A program made the translations under genes and the position numbers. From Hamiltosporidium tvaerminnensis (taxonomy: Eukaryota; Microsporidia; Dubosqiidae): a stretch of DNA of 64,000 bases. The stretch spans positions 124,001-188,000 of the forward strand of contig CM061249.1 of NCBI GenBank assembly GCA_022605425.2, written 5' to 3'. Below the pieces are notes generated by a model. That model was not told the DNA's origin and searched no databases. It saw only the letters and a program-made list of their open reading frames with translations. Below are positions 1 to 10,166 of this stretch, in pieces; position 1 is the first letter of the stretch; the number at the start of each line of letters is the position of its first letter.

Positions 1-1105
1 TTTTATACAAAATTCCCGATCAATGCTTTAATATGCTGTCTTGTAGTCTAAAAAAACATGATGTGTTGGGATTTTGTGTTCATAGCATTCTTCAAGTATC
101 ATTCTTAAAGTAAAAATTTGATCAGTTGTTGATCGGTCTCTTCTGAATGTACATTGATATTCATAAGAGCTCTTTCGGCGTATAGCTCTACTCATTTTGA
201 AATTATTCTTCTGAGAATTTGTATTTAATATTCAGAAGATATATTCCCCTATAGTTAGAGCACCGTGTTTTAAGTCGTTTTTTATAATAGGAAGTATCAG
301 ACAACATTTCACTTACTAGGTATCCTTTCATGGATTCATATTTTTTTGATTAAGTTATAAAGTCGTTCATTAAGGAATCATCCCTATATTTTAAAAGTTC
401 GGATTTGAGCTTATCTTATCGAGCGCTTTATTGTTCTTTAGATCCATTATAGCATCTGTTGTCTCCGGAACAGTTGTTTCTCCATCTTCAATAAGATCAC
501 TATTATTCAACAAATTTCTCGCTCATTATATTGTCTGCTTCATATTTCATTTTACAATTAAGCTGCTTTTCGAAGTATATAACCTATCCATTTCAGATTT
601 TTTTGGATACGTAAGCAGAAACCTGTCAGTACATTCTACCATCATATTTCGGGCTTGAAAACCTCTTTTCTCGTTCCTTATATTTTCGTACATTTTACGA
701 ATCTCTTTATTTTCAGCCATTTTTTATATTTCCCGAATCTAATGTTCTTCTTTAGCTTTTTTCTTCTTTCTCAAAACATCGGATCCTTAAGTCCTTGCTC
801 GGCTGAACTCTCGACGGTGTTTCAGTTTTTTCTCGTAGCTCTTTTAATATAGCCAAATTTTGTTTTTTTGGTAACATCCACTTATTCCTGATCATACCAG
901 GTGTCTTTCTTTTTGTGTTTCTTATATCCCAGTACTATATCTGCTTCTTGTTTAATTTATTCCTTAATGCGAACCCAATGTTTATCTTACTCATCTGGTA
1001 ATTCACATGTATCTTCGCTCAAGCATTTATTCCGTTTATTGGCAAATTTCTCTGATATAGATGTCTCGCAAGTTATCGCAATCTTATCTTTTAGATTTGA
1101 TTCTT
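1..1105 (-). pseudogene. Decayed non-LTR retrotransposon reverse transcriptase, cut by the window edge
   Basis: Read on the minus strand, broken frames give the order expected of a LINE ORF2. First comes a basic, helical linker (about 1100-600). Next is the lead-in to the polymerase with ELLKY near 400 and a segment resembling IWIHERIPSEW near 330. Then follow a C-x-NYRGI-like motif near 260, a block resembling RRDRSTTDQIFTLRMILEE near 150-100, and the start of the first catalytic motif (F-x-DYKTAY) near 50. The wording of these blocks (KKGD, C-NYRGI, TTDQIF, AYDSID) is typical of Jockey/RTE/CR1-type reverse transcriptases. There are many stops and frameshifts, so this is a relic. It differs in wording from the R4-like LINE elsewhere in the window, so it is a second lineage. 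The rest of the gene lies beyond the left edge. Confidence 0.7.
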
Positions 1106-1430
1106 AAAGGTGTTTATAAAGTTTTTACAATAAGGCTTTTCCTAAAAGTTATTTAATTATTAAGTTTTTTTGATTATAATTTAGTGTATTTGACAGGTCA
1201 TTCAATTTACTTATGTTTATTTTTCTTTTAAAATTATGCATGGGTTATAAATATTAGAAGAGTAATTAGAATATTGTGATTTACTTGTTATAAGATGTAT
1301 ATTAGAATATTTATTTATACAGGAATAGAGGTATTGATAAATTGTATAGTACACATTTTAAAATGTATCTTCAAATACTATAAAAAATAGAAGAATATAA
1401 AAAAATAAATGCTCATATAGTACTTATTAT
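1106..1430. other. AT-rich spacer, nothing recognised
   Basis: Runs of A and T with no open frame, repeat or motif that I can support. Confidence 0.5.
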
Positions 1431-1660
1431 AAGATATATCTTAAAGGACTACAAATACCCATGAATGTAGAGGCATATATATAGAATTTATAGTTATTAT
1501 CATATGATGTATCACAAAGGACTACAAATACCTATGAATGTAGAGGCATATATAGAATTTATAGTTATTATCATATTATGTATATTAAAGGACTACAAAT
1601 ACCCATGAATGTAGAGGCATATATACATAGAATTTATATATTATCATATGATGTATCTTA
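1431..1660 (+). repeat. Tandem array, three units of about 70 bp, made from an R4-like LINE tail
   Basis: Three near-identical units begin at about 1441, 1511 and 1581. Each contains the string CTACAAATACCCATGAATG, followed by TAGAGGCATATATA. The same words occur once in the C-terminal coding part of the LINE at 25840-25880 (GACTGCAAATACCCATGAATGTAGAGG and on). The array is therefore a piece of retrotransposon coding sequence that was later amplified in tandem. The units differ by only a few bases, which suggests recent amplification. Confidence 0.75.
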
Positions 1661-1732
1661 AAATATAATTATTTATATTAAAAATATACTTAAATATTGG
1701 GTTTTCTTTATTCATAATCTTAACGTTTTGTT

Positions 1733-1879
1733 ATGTTTAAAGAACAACCATTTGCATTAAAAGGAGCAATAATATATGGTTCTTTTGATTATTTAACTGT
1801 ATGGAAATATTATATTCTTAACTACCATTGGTTTTCTTATTTTTTAATTTTATTAATACTATTTGTGTATTACTTGTGA
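1733..1879 (+). CDS. Possible 48-residue tail-anchored membrane protein, unidentified
   Basis: An ATG at 1733 opens a 48-codon frame ending in TGA at 1877-1879. The product begins MFKEQPFALKGAIIYG and ends in a hydrophobic stretch (about residues 33-48) that could span a membrane, so a tail-anchored layout is possible. The composition, with single Pro, Gly and Trp residues, looks more protein-like than the random AT-rich frames nearby. No family is recognised. No CCC triplet lies just upstream, which counts against it. It could be a chance frame. Confidence 0.3.
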   Translation: MFKEQPFALKGAIIYGSFDYLTVWKYYILNYHWFSYFLILLILFVYYL

Positions 1880-2027
1880 TTAAAAATTCAGGTTTTTTTT
1901 AAAAATAAAAGAATAAAATATAATAATTAGAAGTATTATAAAAAAAAGGTATTTTTAGAGTAGAAATTTATTGAAATTTAATAATTAAATGAATATATAT
2001 GTGATGAAGAGGTATTATCAGATTATA

Positions 2028-2130
2028 AATATCAGTTATTATTGTGGTTATAATTAATATATCAGTTATTATTGTGTTTATAACTTATTATATCAGTTAT
2101 TATTATACGATTATATCAGTTATGTTATTA
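2028..2130. repeat. Short tandem repeat built on ATATCAGTTATTATTGTG
   Basis: Four imperfect copies of ATATCAGTTATTATT are spaced by about 20-36 bases. The rest of the stretch from 1880 to 2402 is AT-rich with nothing else recognisable. Confidence 0.65.
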
Positions 2131-2402
2131 TGACAGTTTTTTTGGTATTTCTAATATTCTATGAAATAGAAGTTTGAAATGATAATTTATTAAAAATATT
2201 TTGAATGATTGATATAAATAATTGTTAAATTAAAAAATAAAAGAAGAAAATAAGAAAACAAAATTAAATTTTCTATTTTAAAATTTTAATGATTTAAGTT
2301 TCGTTAAAAAGACAGAATATTAAATTTAAAATTCAAAATTCTAATAATTTATATTTCTAATCACTAAATACAACTATATACTAGTAAATACTCTAAGTTA
2401 AA

Positions 2403-3872
2403 TTATATGTTTGCCCATTCAGGTAATTCACATTCATAAGTATTACCGTTAAATACATATTTATATGCATGTAAGCATATATACTCATTATAATTTCTAA
2501 AACTTTTACTTTTTATTCCTTTACAATTATTGATAGCAAAACGGTATTTAGAATGTGTTTGTGTGTGGTCAAGAGGTGTAAAACAACCAAAAGAGATTTC
2601 ATTGGATTCGTTTGGTATTTGGTGGTATCCATATTTAATATCATTAATAATAGGAAATCCTATACTACTGAGATGTGCACGTATTTGATGAGGTCTTCCT
2701 GTTAGAGGCATACATTCTATCAAAGAATATTCTTTATTTCTTTTTAAACAATAAAAATCTGTAAAACTTTCTTTTCCTTGTTCATCTACAAAACTCTTTT
2801 TTCCTTTTACGAATTTAAGTTTTTTATTTACAGATATTTTATTTGGAAAATTTCCTTTAACTAAAGCTACATAAAATTTTTTTGTTGAAGAATTTTTTAT
2901 TATTTTGTGGTATTTTTGACTGTTAAGAAAAGCAATAATTAATATTCCTGAAACTGGTAAATCTAATCTGTTTATACAACTTAAAGTTATTTTTGGATTG
3001 AAAGTGGCAAAGTTGAAATTTAAGAGCAACGGAAAGTCTTTCTCTAAGAATTTTTGGTTTGTATTGTTTATTGAAGATTCAGAATTGTTAATTTTAATAT
3101 CCTTCTTCTCAAGGAAAATATGGTCTGTTTCATTCATTAGAGATTCGGAATTATTGGTGTTAATATCCTTTGTATTTATTGAATAATTCTCTTTGTCATT
3201 AAAATTCTGGTTTGTATTGTCCGTTGAAGCGAAAGAATCATTGGTTTTAATATCCTTTGTATTTATTGAATAATTCTCTTTGTCATTAAAATTCTGGTTT
3301 GTATTGTCCGTTGAAGAGAAAGAATTTTTAATATTATTTTCGTTTGTTTCAATTAAATAATTCTCTTTCATATATAAATTCTGGTTTGTATTGTCCGTTG
3401 AAGATTCAGAATCGTTGGTTTTATTTTTGTTTTTTTCAATTCTATAATTCCTTTTCTCATTATAAGATTGAAATTCTTTATTGAGGAACTCAGAATTATT
3501 AAATATTTCAAAATATACAAATTGTTTTAAACTTTGTGAAACACTACAATGAAAATATTCAGTCGTAGGATGACAAGGAACACCAAACGGTTTCTCTAAA
3601 ACAAGATATTCTGATTCGATTTTTATTATTTTTAATTGTTTTGGTAATGGTTCGTGTATATGAACTGTATGGTATAAAATATCGTTGGAAGATAATATTT
3701 TATCTGGATTTGTTGGTTGATCATTTATTGTAATTGCCTGTGATATAATTGCATTTGTGTAATATGAAGGTGGTCGGTGTGTAAATTCTGAGCTGAGTGC
3801 TTCTTGTAATGGCTTGTTGAGCCAACGTCCTTTTATATGCGATTTATATGTGTGAAAATATGAAACTGACAT
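2403..3872 (-). CDS. RluA/Rib2-Pus9-type RNA pseudouridine synthase with an internal Asn-rich repeat block
   Basis: This 489-residue protein should convert uridine to pseudouridine in RNA, probably tRNA if it is the Pus8/Pus9 type. Residues about 15-75 resemble the S4-like N-terminal part of the family. The first half of the catalytic domain follows (EYLVLEKPFGVPCHPTTEY, about 88-106). The catalytic motif is NRLDLPVSG at 301-309, with Asp304 as the expected nucleophile in place of the usual HRLD-x-x-TSG. Downstream, MPLTGRPHQIRAHLSSIGFP matches the conserved R-x-HQIR-H region. Between the two halves, residues about 140-275 form a repetitive Asn/Thr/Ser/Lys-rich insert that is not part of the fold. 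The start is supported by CCCC at 3881-3884, nine bases before the ATG. Which Pus enzyme this is remains uncertain. Confidence 0.85.
   Translation of the reverse strand: MSVSYFHTYKSHIKGRWLNKPLQEALSSEFTHRPPSYYTNAIISQAITINDQPTNPDKILSSNDILYHTVHIHEPLPKQLKIIKIESEYLVLEKPFGVPCHPTTEYFHCSVSQSLKQFVYFEIFNNSEFLNKEFQSYNEKRNYRIEKNKNKTNDSESSTDNTNQNLYMKENYLIETNENNIKNSFSSTDNTNQNFNDKENYSINTKDIKTNDSFASTDNTNQNFNDKENYSINTKDINTNNSESLMNETDHIFLEKKDIKINNSESSINNTNQKFLEKDFPLLLNFNFATFNPKITLSCINRLDLPVSGILIIAFLNSQKYHKIIKNSSTKKFYVALVKGNFPNKISVNKKLKFVKGKKSFVDEQGKESFTDFYCLKRNKEYSLIECMPLTGRPHQIRAHLSSIGFPIINDIKYGYHQIPNESNEISFGCFTPLDHTQTHSKYRFAINNCKGIKSKSFRNYNEYICLHAYKYVFNGNTYECELPEWANI
3048..3455 (-). repeat. In-frame tandem repeats inside the pseudouridine synthase gene
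   Basis: About five diverged units of roughly 24-29 codons encode variants of SSTDNTNQNF-x-x-KENY-x-I-x-T. Two neighbouring units are almost identical in DNA (around 3180-3300), so part of the array expanded recently. All units keep the reading frame. Confidence 0.8.
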
Positions 3873-3880
3873 TTTGAAAA

Positions 3881-3884
3881 GGGG
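3881..3884 (-). promoter_or_regulatory. CCC-type upstream signal of the pseudouridine synthase gene
   Basis: CCCC (GGGG on the plus strand) ends nine bases before the ATG at 3872. C runs are rare in this AT-rich DNA, and triplets of this kind directly precede most recognisable genes here. Confidence 0.45.
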
Positions 3885-4225
3885 AATCCGAAATTATAAA
3901 AACAAAATAGAAATAATAAAAAGAAATAGAAGAGGCAGAAGAAAAATATAAATAGAAAGAAATATATTTAAAGAAACATTGGAAAGAAATAAGAAAACTA
4001 GAAATAAGGGAAAGACACGAGGAAGAAATATATATTTAAAGAAACATAGGAAAGAAATATAAATATTAGAAAAAAATAAGAAAACTAGAAAAAAATTAAG
4101 AAAAATTGAAATGAGAGAAAGAAATTTATTTTATAGAAATATTAGAAAGAAATACGAATATAAGAAATAATACGAATATAAGAGAAATAATTATATTTAA
4201 AGAAATAAAAAATTTGAAAATAATT
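3885..4225. other. Purine-rich GAAA tract with weak internal duplication
   Basis: The plus strand is almost all A and G with some T. Words such as GAAAGAAATA, TTTAAAGAAACAT and AAGAAAACTAGAAA recur, including two related blocks of about 80 bases at about 3955 and 4025. It lies just upstream of the pseudouridine synthase gene and has no convincing coding potential. Confidence 0.55.
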
Positions 4226-6095
4226 CATATTTAATACTGAGAGTTATATGATTAGTTAGTTATTTTTAAGTTTTTGTCAACATTTTTTCTTTATATTTGA
4301 GATTTTCATAGATTTCGAAGTCAATTTTTTGATTCTGTTTGTTGGATTCACAGTTTGGTTTTTTGTTTGGATTACAAATATTCCTCGGTCTAGTATATGT
4401 TTAGAGATATATTGTTCTTGTTTTCAGCTTCATATAAATAAGGTAATATCTTATTCTCATAGAGATTTGTCTCGATTCAAATCCAAAATTATTTTTTTTT
4501 ACTACGATTGATTGTATATATTTAGTCTGGTATTTGGTAATATATAAGGTACGTTTTGTGATATTTCATTATGAAGAAATTAAAAATTATAATAAATTTG
4601 ATTTTCTAATTACAAAATAAGTATTAAACTCAAATTATTGTCAAAAAGTCCATTTCTCTTTGATTTTTCAGATTCGAAGATATTAAAATAGTTATTAGAT
4701 TATTTTAACTATAATAGTTTTAATATTATTCATTTTCCTATTTCAATTAAATATGTCTGGTTCTTTTATTCCGAATTCTACATAATTTCTATTTCGTTTC
4801 TGTCGCTAAAAATTTTATTAAAAACGTATTTTTCTAACTGAAATTAAATCTTTAGTGATTAATAAAATTACAAATTAAATCTTAAAAATATTATAAATTT
4901 AGAAGTCATTTAAAACCATTATAAACGTATTAACCAAGTATGCATTTTATCGACAAAATAGCTGTATATTCTAAGGTTTTATCTTATGTCTTTTAGTTTT
5001 TTCATACAGTATGATTATATGAAAGAAGTAAATGAAACTATATTATTTCAATATTATAAATATATTCGATTATTTAACATCAAGTACTAGTATTATTTTA
5101 AATAATTAGAACTCTATTGGATATTGGATACCTCTTTATAAATATTTACCTAAATAATAGATATACTTTTTATAAAATGAAGTTCTAGTTTAATCCAACT
5201 TACTTATACAATAAATATGAATTTGAATCTTTTGATTTATATATTTATTTATTCAAAAAAACAGGTGAAAATGTGTTTTGAAATCAAATAGAAAGATAAA
5301 CTCAAATCTGAAATTCCGAATAATATTTTAAGAAATATTTTTAATAAAAATTATAAATGATTTCCTTTGTACTACTCAACCAAAAATGAGTAATGATGTG
5401 ATCAATTACACAAAATAGTATTTGTAGATTTAGTATCAAACAATTATAATTTTCTTGCAATGAGATCTGGAATAGAAAATATACAATTTGGTACTTAAAT
5501 GTTATAATCTAACTTTATATTAATCATCAATCCTCAAAAAAGTATTCTATAGAATGTCTGATTTTATTCTTATGTTTAAAACTAAAACAAGAATATATTT
5601 GTATAGTTATTAGATACATCAGTAATACTATGTAAAGATTTTATTAACCAATAATAGAAACGGAAATTATAAAAAGGATTCAGTAAATTTCGAGGAATGA
5701 AATGCCTTTTATTAAGAAAGTGCACACCAAGATCAAGAAATATCAATGTCTAAACATTATTTAAAATTTTAAACCGTAAAAAAACACGAAATTATCAACT
5801 ATAAGTTAAAGATATAAAAAAATTCTATTTTTGAATGAATCAGAGGAAAAATTAAATTTTACCTAAATATTTTTATTTTCTATTTGATGGATTACTAAGA
5901 AAAAGACATATTCGTTATATAATCGACAAAAAATACTTAATTTTATATTTCTTTTATATTTTAATTCTTATTGTATTTCCCAAAATTTTCTAATGAAAAA
6001 TTATTTTGAATTTACATTTTAGTTAAATTGTATTTAATTTACCAAAATATCTTTTTTTAAAAAAATAGAAATTAATTAATAATAAACCCTTATAA
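4226..6095. other. Gene-free AT-rich stretch
   Basis: No supported gene, repeat or transposon remnant was found. The only longer frame (4329-4511) has no start signal and no recognisable content. Confidence 0.45.
6087..6089 (+). promoter_or_regulatory. CCC-type upstream signal of the GWT1 gene
   Basis: The triplet CCC lies six bases before the ATG at 6096, in the context AACCCTTATAAATG. Confidence 0.45.
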
Positions 6096-7274
6096 ATGGA
6101 TCGTTCTACAGAAACAGAATTATTTCTTGTTACAAGTATATCCTATACATCTATGTTGGCTTATAAGTGTATGAATATTCAGAATTCATTGGCTTTGGAA
6201 TTGATATTTTGGATTTTACCACAATATATTGCTATCTGTTATCCTGATTGGATAGTATATTTATATATCATGCTTATCTGTATAATATTTTTGAAACGTA
6301 AAAATTTATTTGTAAAGTATAAAGAAGAACCAATAAAGAATTATTATCCTATTTTGGATTCTTATAGGGCGTATTTGATGCTGATGGTTGTTATTTCAAT
6401 ATTTGCTGTTGATTTCAATTTTTATCCAGAGAGATTTAAAAAAAGTTCATTTTTTGGACTAACTTTGATGGATGTAGGAATTGGATCGTTTTTATTTAAT
6501 TCGGGTGCAATGTCCGTCAAAATGAGTCGAATTAAGTTGATATTTAATAGTTTGATAATGATAGGCTTAGGGTTTGTAAGACTTTTTACTATTTTGTATT
6601 TTAATTATACAGTAGATATTACAGAATATGGATATCACATGAACTTCTATTTTATTCTCGGAGCAGTATATTTGATATATGGAATAATTAGAAGTAAGTA
6701 TAATTTTAAGATTGCTTTGCTTCTAACTGTAATATATGAATATTTTTTACGAGTAAAAAATCAAGATGTTTTTATTTTTTCCGAATATAGAAATAGTTTA
6801 TTTTTAAAGAACAAAGAAGGTATTTATTCTATCCTACCATCTTTAACCATTTTTATGTTTTCCAGTGAATTTGGTAATATTGGATTCAGTAAAGATAGTA
6901 ACAAAGAAAAATATATGAAAATACTAGGTATGTCTTGTATGTTTTTGTTTATATATTATATTTCCAATGGATATATGATTGCATCTCGTAGATTAGGAAA
7001 TCTTACTTATGTTTCTTGGATAGTTGGACTACATTCTTTACATTTATTTCTGAGTTTAACAGTAACTGCATTTGTAAGCTTCAAACCTTTACGATTACAT
7101 GTCTGGGTTAGTAAGAATATGCTTACCTTGTTTTTATTTAGCAATATACTCGTTTTGATTGGAAATCTTTTATTTGACTGGAAAAAGATTAATGAAATGC
7201 TAGGAAATATTGTAAATATCAGTTATATATTCATATCAATTATAATTCCATATATATTTACAAAAAATAAATAA
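6096..7274 (+). CDS. GWT1: GPI-anchor inositol acyltransferase Gwt1/PIG-W
   Basis: The 392-residue protein is a multi-spanning ER membrane enzyme. It adds a fatty acid to the inositol of the GPI precursor, a step needed for anchoring surface and wall proteins. Several family blocks are clear: SIFAVDFNFYPERF (101-114), FGLTLMDVGIGSF (120-132), VDITEYGYHMNFYF (173-186), NKEGIYS (239-245) and SRRLGNLTYVSW (297-308). About ten or more hydrophobic segments fit the family's topology. Fungal homologues are around 490 residues, so this is a shortened version, as is common in microsporidia. The ATG at 6096 is preceded by a CCC triplet. The gene stands alone, with a diverged repeat copy starting about 100 bases downstream. 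Confidence 0.9.
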   Translation: MDRSTETELFLVTSISYTSMLAYKCMNIQNSLALELIFWILPQYIAICYPDWIVYLYIMLICIIFLKRKNLFVKYKEEPIKNYYPILDSYRAYLMLMVVISIFAVDFNFYPERFKKSSFFGLTLMDVGIGSFLFNSGAMSVKMSRIKLIFNSLIMIGLGFVRLFTILYFNYTVDITEYGYHMNFYFILGAVYLIYGIIRSKYNFKIALLLTVIYEYFLRVKNQDVFIFSEYRNSLFLKNKEGIYSILPSLTIFMFSSEFGNIGFSKDSNKEKYMKILGMSCMFLFIYYISNGYMIASRRLGNLTYVSWIVGLHSLHLFLSLTVTAFVSFKPLRLHVWVSKNMLTLFLFSNILVLIGNLLFDWKKINEMLGNIVNISYIFISIIIPYIFTKNK

Positions 7275-7369
7275 ATTGTAGTATTTGTTAATGCAGATCG
7301 ATTTCTTATTTTTAGTAAAAATTGTTTATTGTGTATTTTTTAAACATATTCTCTCAAATATATTTGTTC

Positions 7370-8105
7370 GATAAAAATAAATATTTTTTAAAGAAATATC
7401 ACATCTTTTTAAAAAAGTGGCAAGTGTTACATTTTTTCTAGACATTAACCTATTTCTAGGTTTAAGATAAATAACTGCTCGGTGGCACACCATCGGTAGC
7501 CCATACGATACCAATATCTTAATGCCTTTCATTCTACTGATGTTAAGAACCAAATTAATGCGCGATACAGTTGCCCGGAGTTCTTTAATTTCCATTGCAT
7601 GAAGTGTAATTGTAGGTCGAAACTCACCTGGGCTCACATAAGACTATGCAGCATTCCCGCTTTCACTACACCTTCCAAAATAACTAAGCTTTTAAGTAAG
7701 ATATATCTCGGCGACTAAATGGGGTCTAGATAGACGTTAAAATGCCATATCAACAGGTATAAACTGCTATTTAGCTTTCCGAGCTTTAAGGGATTCTTTT
7801 TTTTTTATATCTCCTAGGCGATAAGTCTTCTAATCCGAGTGAAAAGGCAAACGGTTTAAGCTTTTTATGGCAATTATCACTAGTTCAGTTGACGTCGGTG
7901 ATATAGTTGCATAAAAAAACACAGAAATGATTTCTATAAATAGTTTCACTTTTATATAATTCGTTTTTCTCTACAAACTTGATAGAACGCTCGACGATAT
8001 AATATGGTTTTATTCCCACCAAATTCTAAACTTTCAGCTTGAGAACAATTTTATCTATTAATTGAAACGCAGATGATTTTTTATTTGCTTATCGTCCTAC
8101 ACTAT
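7370..8105 (-). mobile_element. Copy 1 of the dispersed repeat of about 740 bp
   Basis: On the plus strand it runs from ATATCACATCTTTTT to about CGTCCTACACTAT. It aligns by eye with the copies at 19.1, 34.2, 38.5 and 62.1 kb (same strand) and 12.5 kb (opposite strand). Shared landmarks on the plus strand are AAGTGGCAAGTGTTA, TCTAGGTTTAA and GGTATAAAC/ACCTGCTA. The minus strand holds a 103-codon frame at 7326-7637, but the other copies are broken in this frame, so it is not called a gene. The ends are approximate. Confidence 0.75.
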
Positions 8106-8597
8106 TAATTGAAATGAATAAAAATTTACAACAAATCATAATAAATAAAATCAAAAGTGTCTCTTATGTAGATTTAAATGATTGATCAGATTTAAATCGA
8201 TTATTTTAATTATGTGTATCTAAAGAAATCAATTTATTACATTTGAAATTGCTAAATATATACCAAAAAATTGTTTGGCGAACTCATTTTACTTTTTTTT
8301 TATGTAAATGAAATACAATTTTAATATATGATATTATGAAAAAAAATCGATCAATTGCATATATTCTAGTTTCAAATTGTCATTAGTTTTATGATACCAT
8401 ATTACGGTACTAAAAATGTTAGTAAAAATAAACCAACTAGCAGTTATATCTCAAAAATGAATTAAATCCAAAACATTTTTTACGATTATTTGTGAAATTA
8501 TAAAGATTCTACTATTAGGTGTTGGTAATATAAACGAATATAAGATTTTATATGTATTTTGAAGAAATAATTTAAAATAAAATATATATAAAAATCT
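8106..8597. other. Gene-free AT-rich stretch
   Basis: This is the spacer between the repeat copy and the 3' end of the glucose-6-phosphate isomerase gene. Nothing specific is seen. Confidence 0.45.
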
Positions 8598-10166
8598 TTA
8601 TTTGTTAAGAATTTTAACAAGATCTAATATCTCTTTTGTAGCAGAATCGTTATCATCGTGTTTCTTCTCTTCAATATCCTTAAGTATTTCTTTAGCCATA
8701 GTCTTTCCCAGTTCAACACCAAATTGATCAAAGGAATTAATATTCCAATAAATACCCTGTATAAATATCTTGTGCTCATATAATGAAATTAGAGCGCCGA
8801 GTGTCTTTGGTGTTAGTTTGGAATAACACATGGTTATAGAAGGTCTATTTCCTGTAAAATTACGATGCAAATTTGTTTTTGATTTTTTTCCAATTGCAAG
8901 TGCTCTGCTTTGTGCTAAGCAGTTAGATATGAGCATTTGGTGGTGAGATACATTACCACATTTGTAATCATTTAAAGGACTGAGTGGCATTAGAAATTCA
9001 TACAATGTTTCTCGGGTTCCTTGATGAGAAAGTTGAAAAAATGAATGCTGTGCATCGGTTCCAGTACCACCCCAAATAATAAAACATGTTCTTTCTACTT
9101 TTTCATTGTTTTTTGTAATCGATTTTCCATTACTTTCCATTTCGGCTTGTTGTAAATAAGAAGGCAATGTACTTAAATATTGATCATATGGAACAATACA
9201 TTTGTTGTTGTAATGAAGCCTGTGATTATAGAATATTTCTATCACAGCATGTAGAATAGGAATATTTTCATTTTTTTTGACAGATTTAAAGTGTTCATCC
9301 ATAATTGAGGCGCCTTTTAAAAATTCAAGAAAATTATCAAATCCAATATAAAGACACAAAATCAAGCCCACGGTGCTCCATACTGAATATCTACCACCTA
9401 CATAATCCCACATTCCAAAAACATTTTTTATCCCGAATTTTTTAACTTCATCCAAATTTGAACTCACAGCAACAAAGTGATGCTGCGCAATATCTTTCTC
9501 CGGTAATTTCAGAGCATCTTTCATCATATTTAGTGCTAGATTTCCGTTTGAAATTGTTTCCAAAGTTGTAAATGTTTTACTAACAACTATAAACAACGTT
9601 TTCTTGGGATCAATGTTATCGAAAACAAGTTTAGTATCTGTTCCATCGATATTTGATATGAAATAGACTTTTGTATTTCCTTTTTTATAGAAATTTAAAG
9701 CGTGGCAAGCCATCTTCGGCCCTAAATCACTACCACCTATTCCTATATTAACCACCGTATCTATTTTTTCACCTGTAATACCCAACAATTCTCCATTGTT
9801 GAACTTATCGCTAAATTTCTTCATGCTCATAAATTCTTTATATATTTCCGTACATTCCTTTGTAAGTTCCAAATCCGGAAATTCACCACTAAGTTTTCGT
9901 ATCAAATCTTTATCTCTCAGAGCAGTGTGTAATACCTTTCTATCTTCAGTAAAATTTATCTTTTTGCCAGTAAACATGTCATCTATTTTATCTTCTATGC
10001 CTTTCATATTATCGTATATCGGCTTTAAAGAACCCTCGTCTACATGTGTTCTTGTATAGTCAATATAAATGAATTCGTCTCCTATTTGTATTTTTCTTGT
10101 CAGTTTCAGGTGTCTTTCTTCATTTTTTTCTTCAATTAATTCTTGAATGCTTTTAGACGGTTTCAT
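8598..10166 (-). CDS. PGI1: Glucose-6-phosphate isomerase
   Basis: This cytosolic glycolytic enzyme interconverts glucose 6-phosphate and fructose 6-phosphate. At 522 residues it is slightly shorter than the usual 550 or so. Clear blocks are VNIGIGGSDLGP (139-150), VVSKTFTTLET (194-204), the phosphate-binding site, and DYVGGRYSVWSTVG (254-267), a family signature. AEMESNGKS (341-349) carries the expected catalytic Glu (about 344), QLSHQGT (378-384) the ring-opening His381, and WNINSFDQFGVELGK (474-488) the second signature, ending in the active-site Lys488. All key residues are intact. No strict CCC triplet precedes the ATG, only CC about 18 bases upstream. The gene appears complete and functional. 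Confidence 0.97.
   Translation of the reverse strand: MKPSKSIQELIEEKNEERHLKLTRKIQIGDEFIYIDYTRTHVDEGSLKPIYDNMKGIEDKIDDMFTGKKINFTEDRKVLHTALRDKDLIRKLSGEFPDLELTKECTEIYKEFMSMKKFSDKFNNGELLGITGEKIDTVVNIGIGGSDLGPKMACHALNFYKKGNTKVYFISNIDGTDTKLVFDNIDPKKTLFIVVSKTFTTLETISNGNLALNMMKDALKLPEKDIAQHHFVAVSSNLDEVKKFGIKNVFGMWDYVGGRYSVWSTVGLILCLYIGFDNFLEFLKGASIMDEHFKSVKKNENIPILHAVIEIFYNHRLHYNNKCIVPYDQYLSTLPSYLQQAEMESNGKSITKNNEKVERTCFIIWGGTGTDAQHSFFQLSHQGTRETLYEFLMPLSPLNDYKCGNVSHHQMLISNCLAQSRALAIGKKSKTNLHRNFTGNRPSITMCYSKLTPKTLGALISLYEHKIFIQGIYWNINSFDQFGVELGKTMAKEILKDIEEKKHDDNDSATKEILDLVKILNK

Noticed and set aside
1431-1660. CRISPR-like array
   Set aside because: The units are directly adjacent 70-bp tandem repeats without unique spacers, derived from LINE coding sequence, in eukaryotic DNA.
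7326-7637. 103-codon minus-strand frame as a gene
   Set aside because: It lies inside the 740-bp repeat, and the frame is broken in the other copies.
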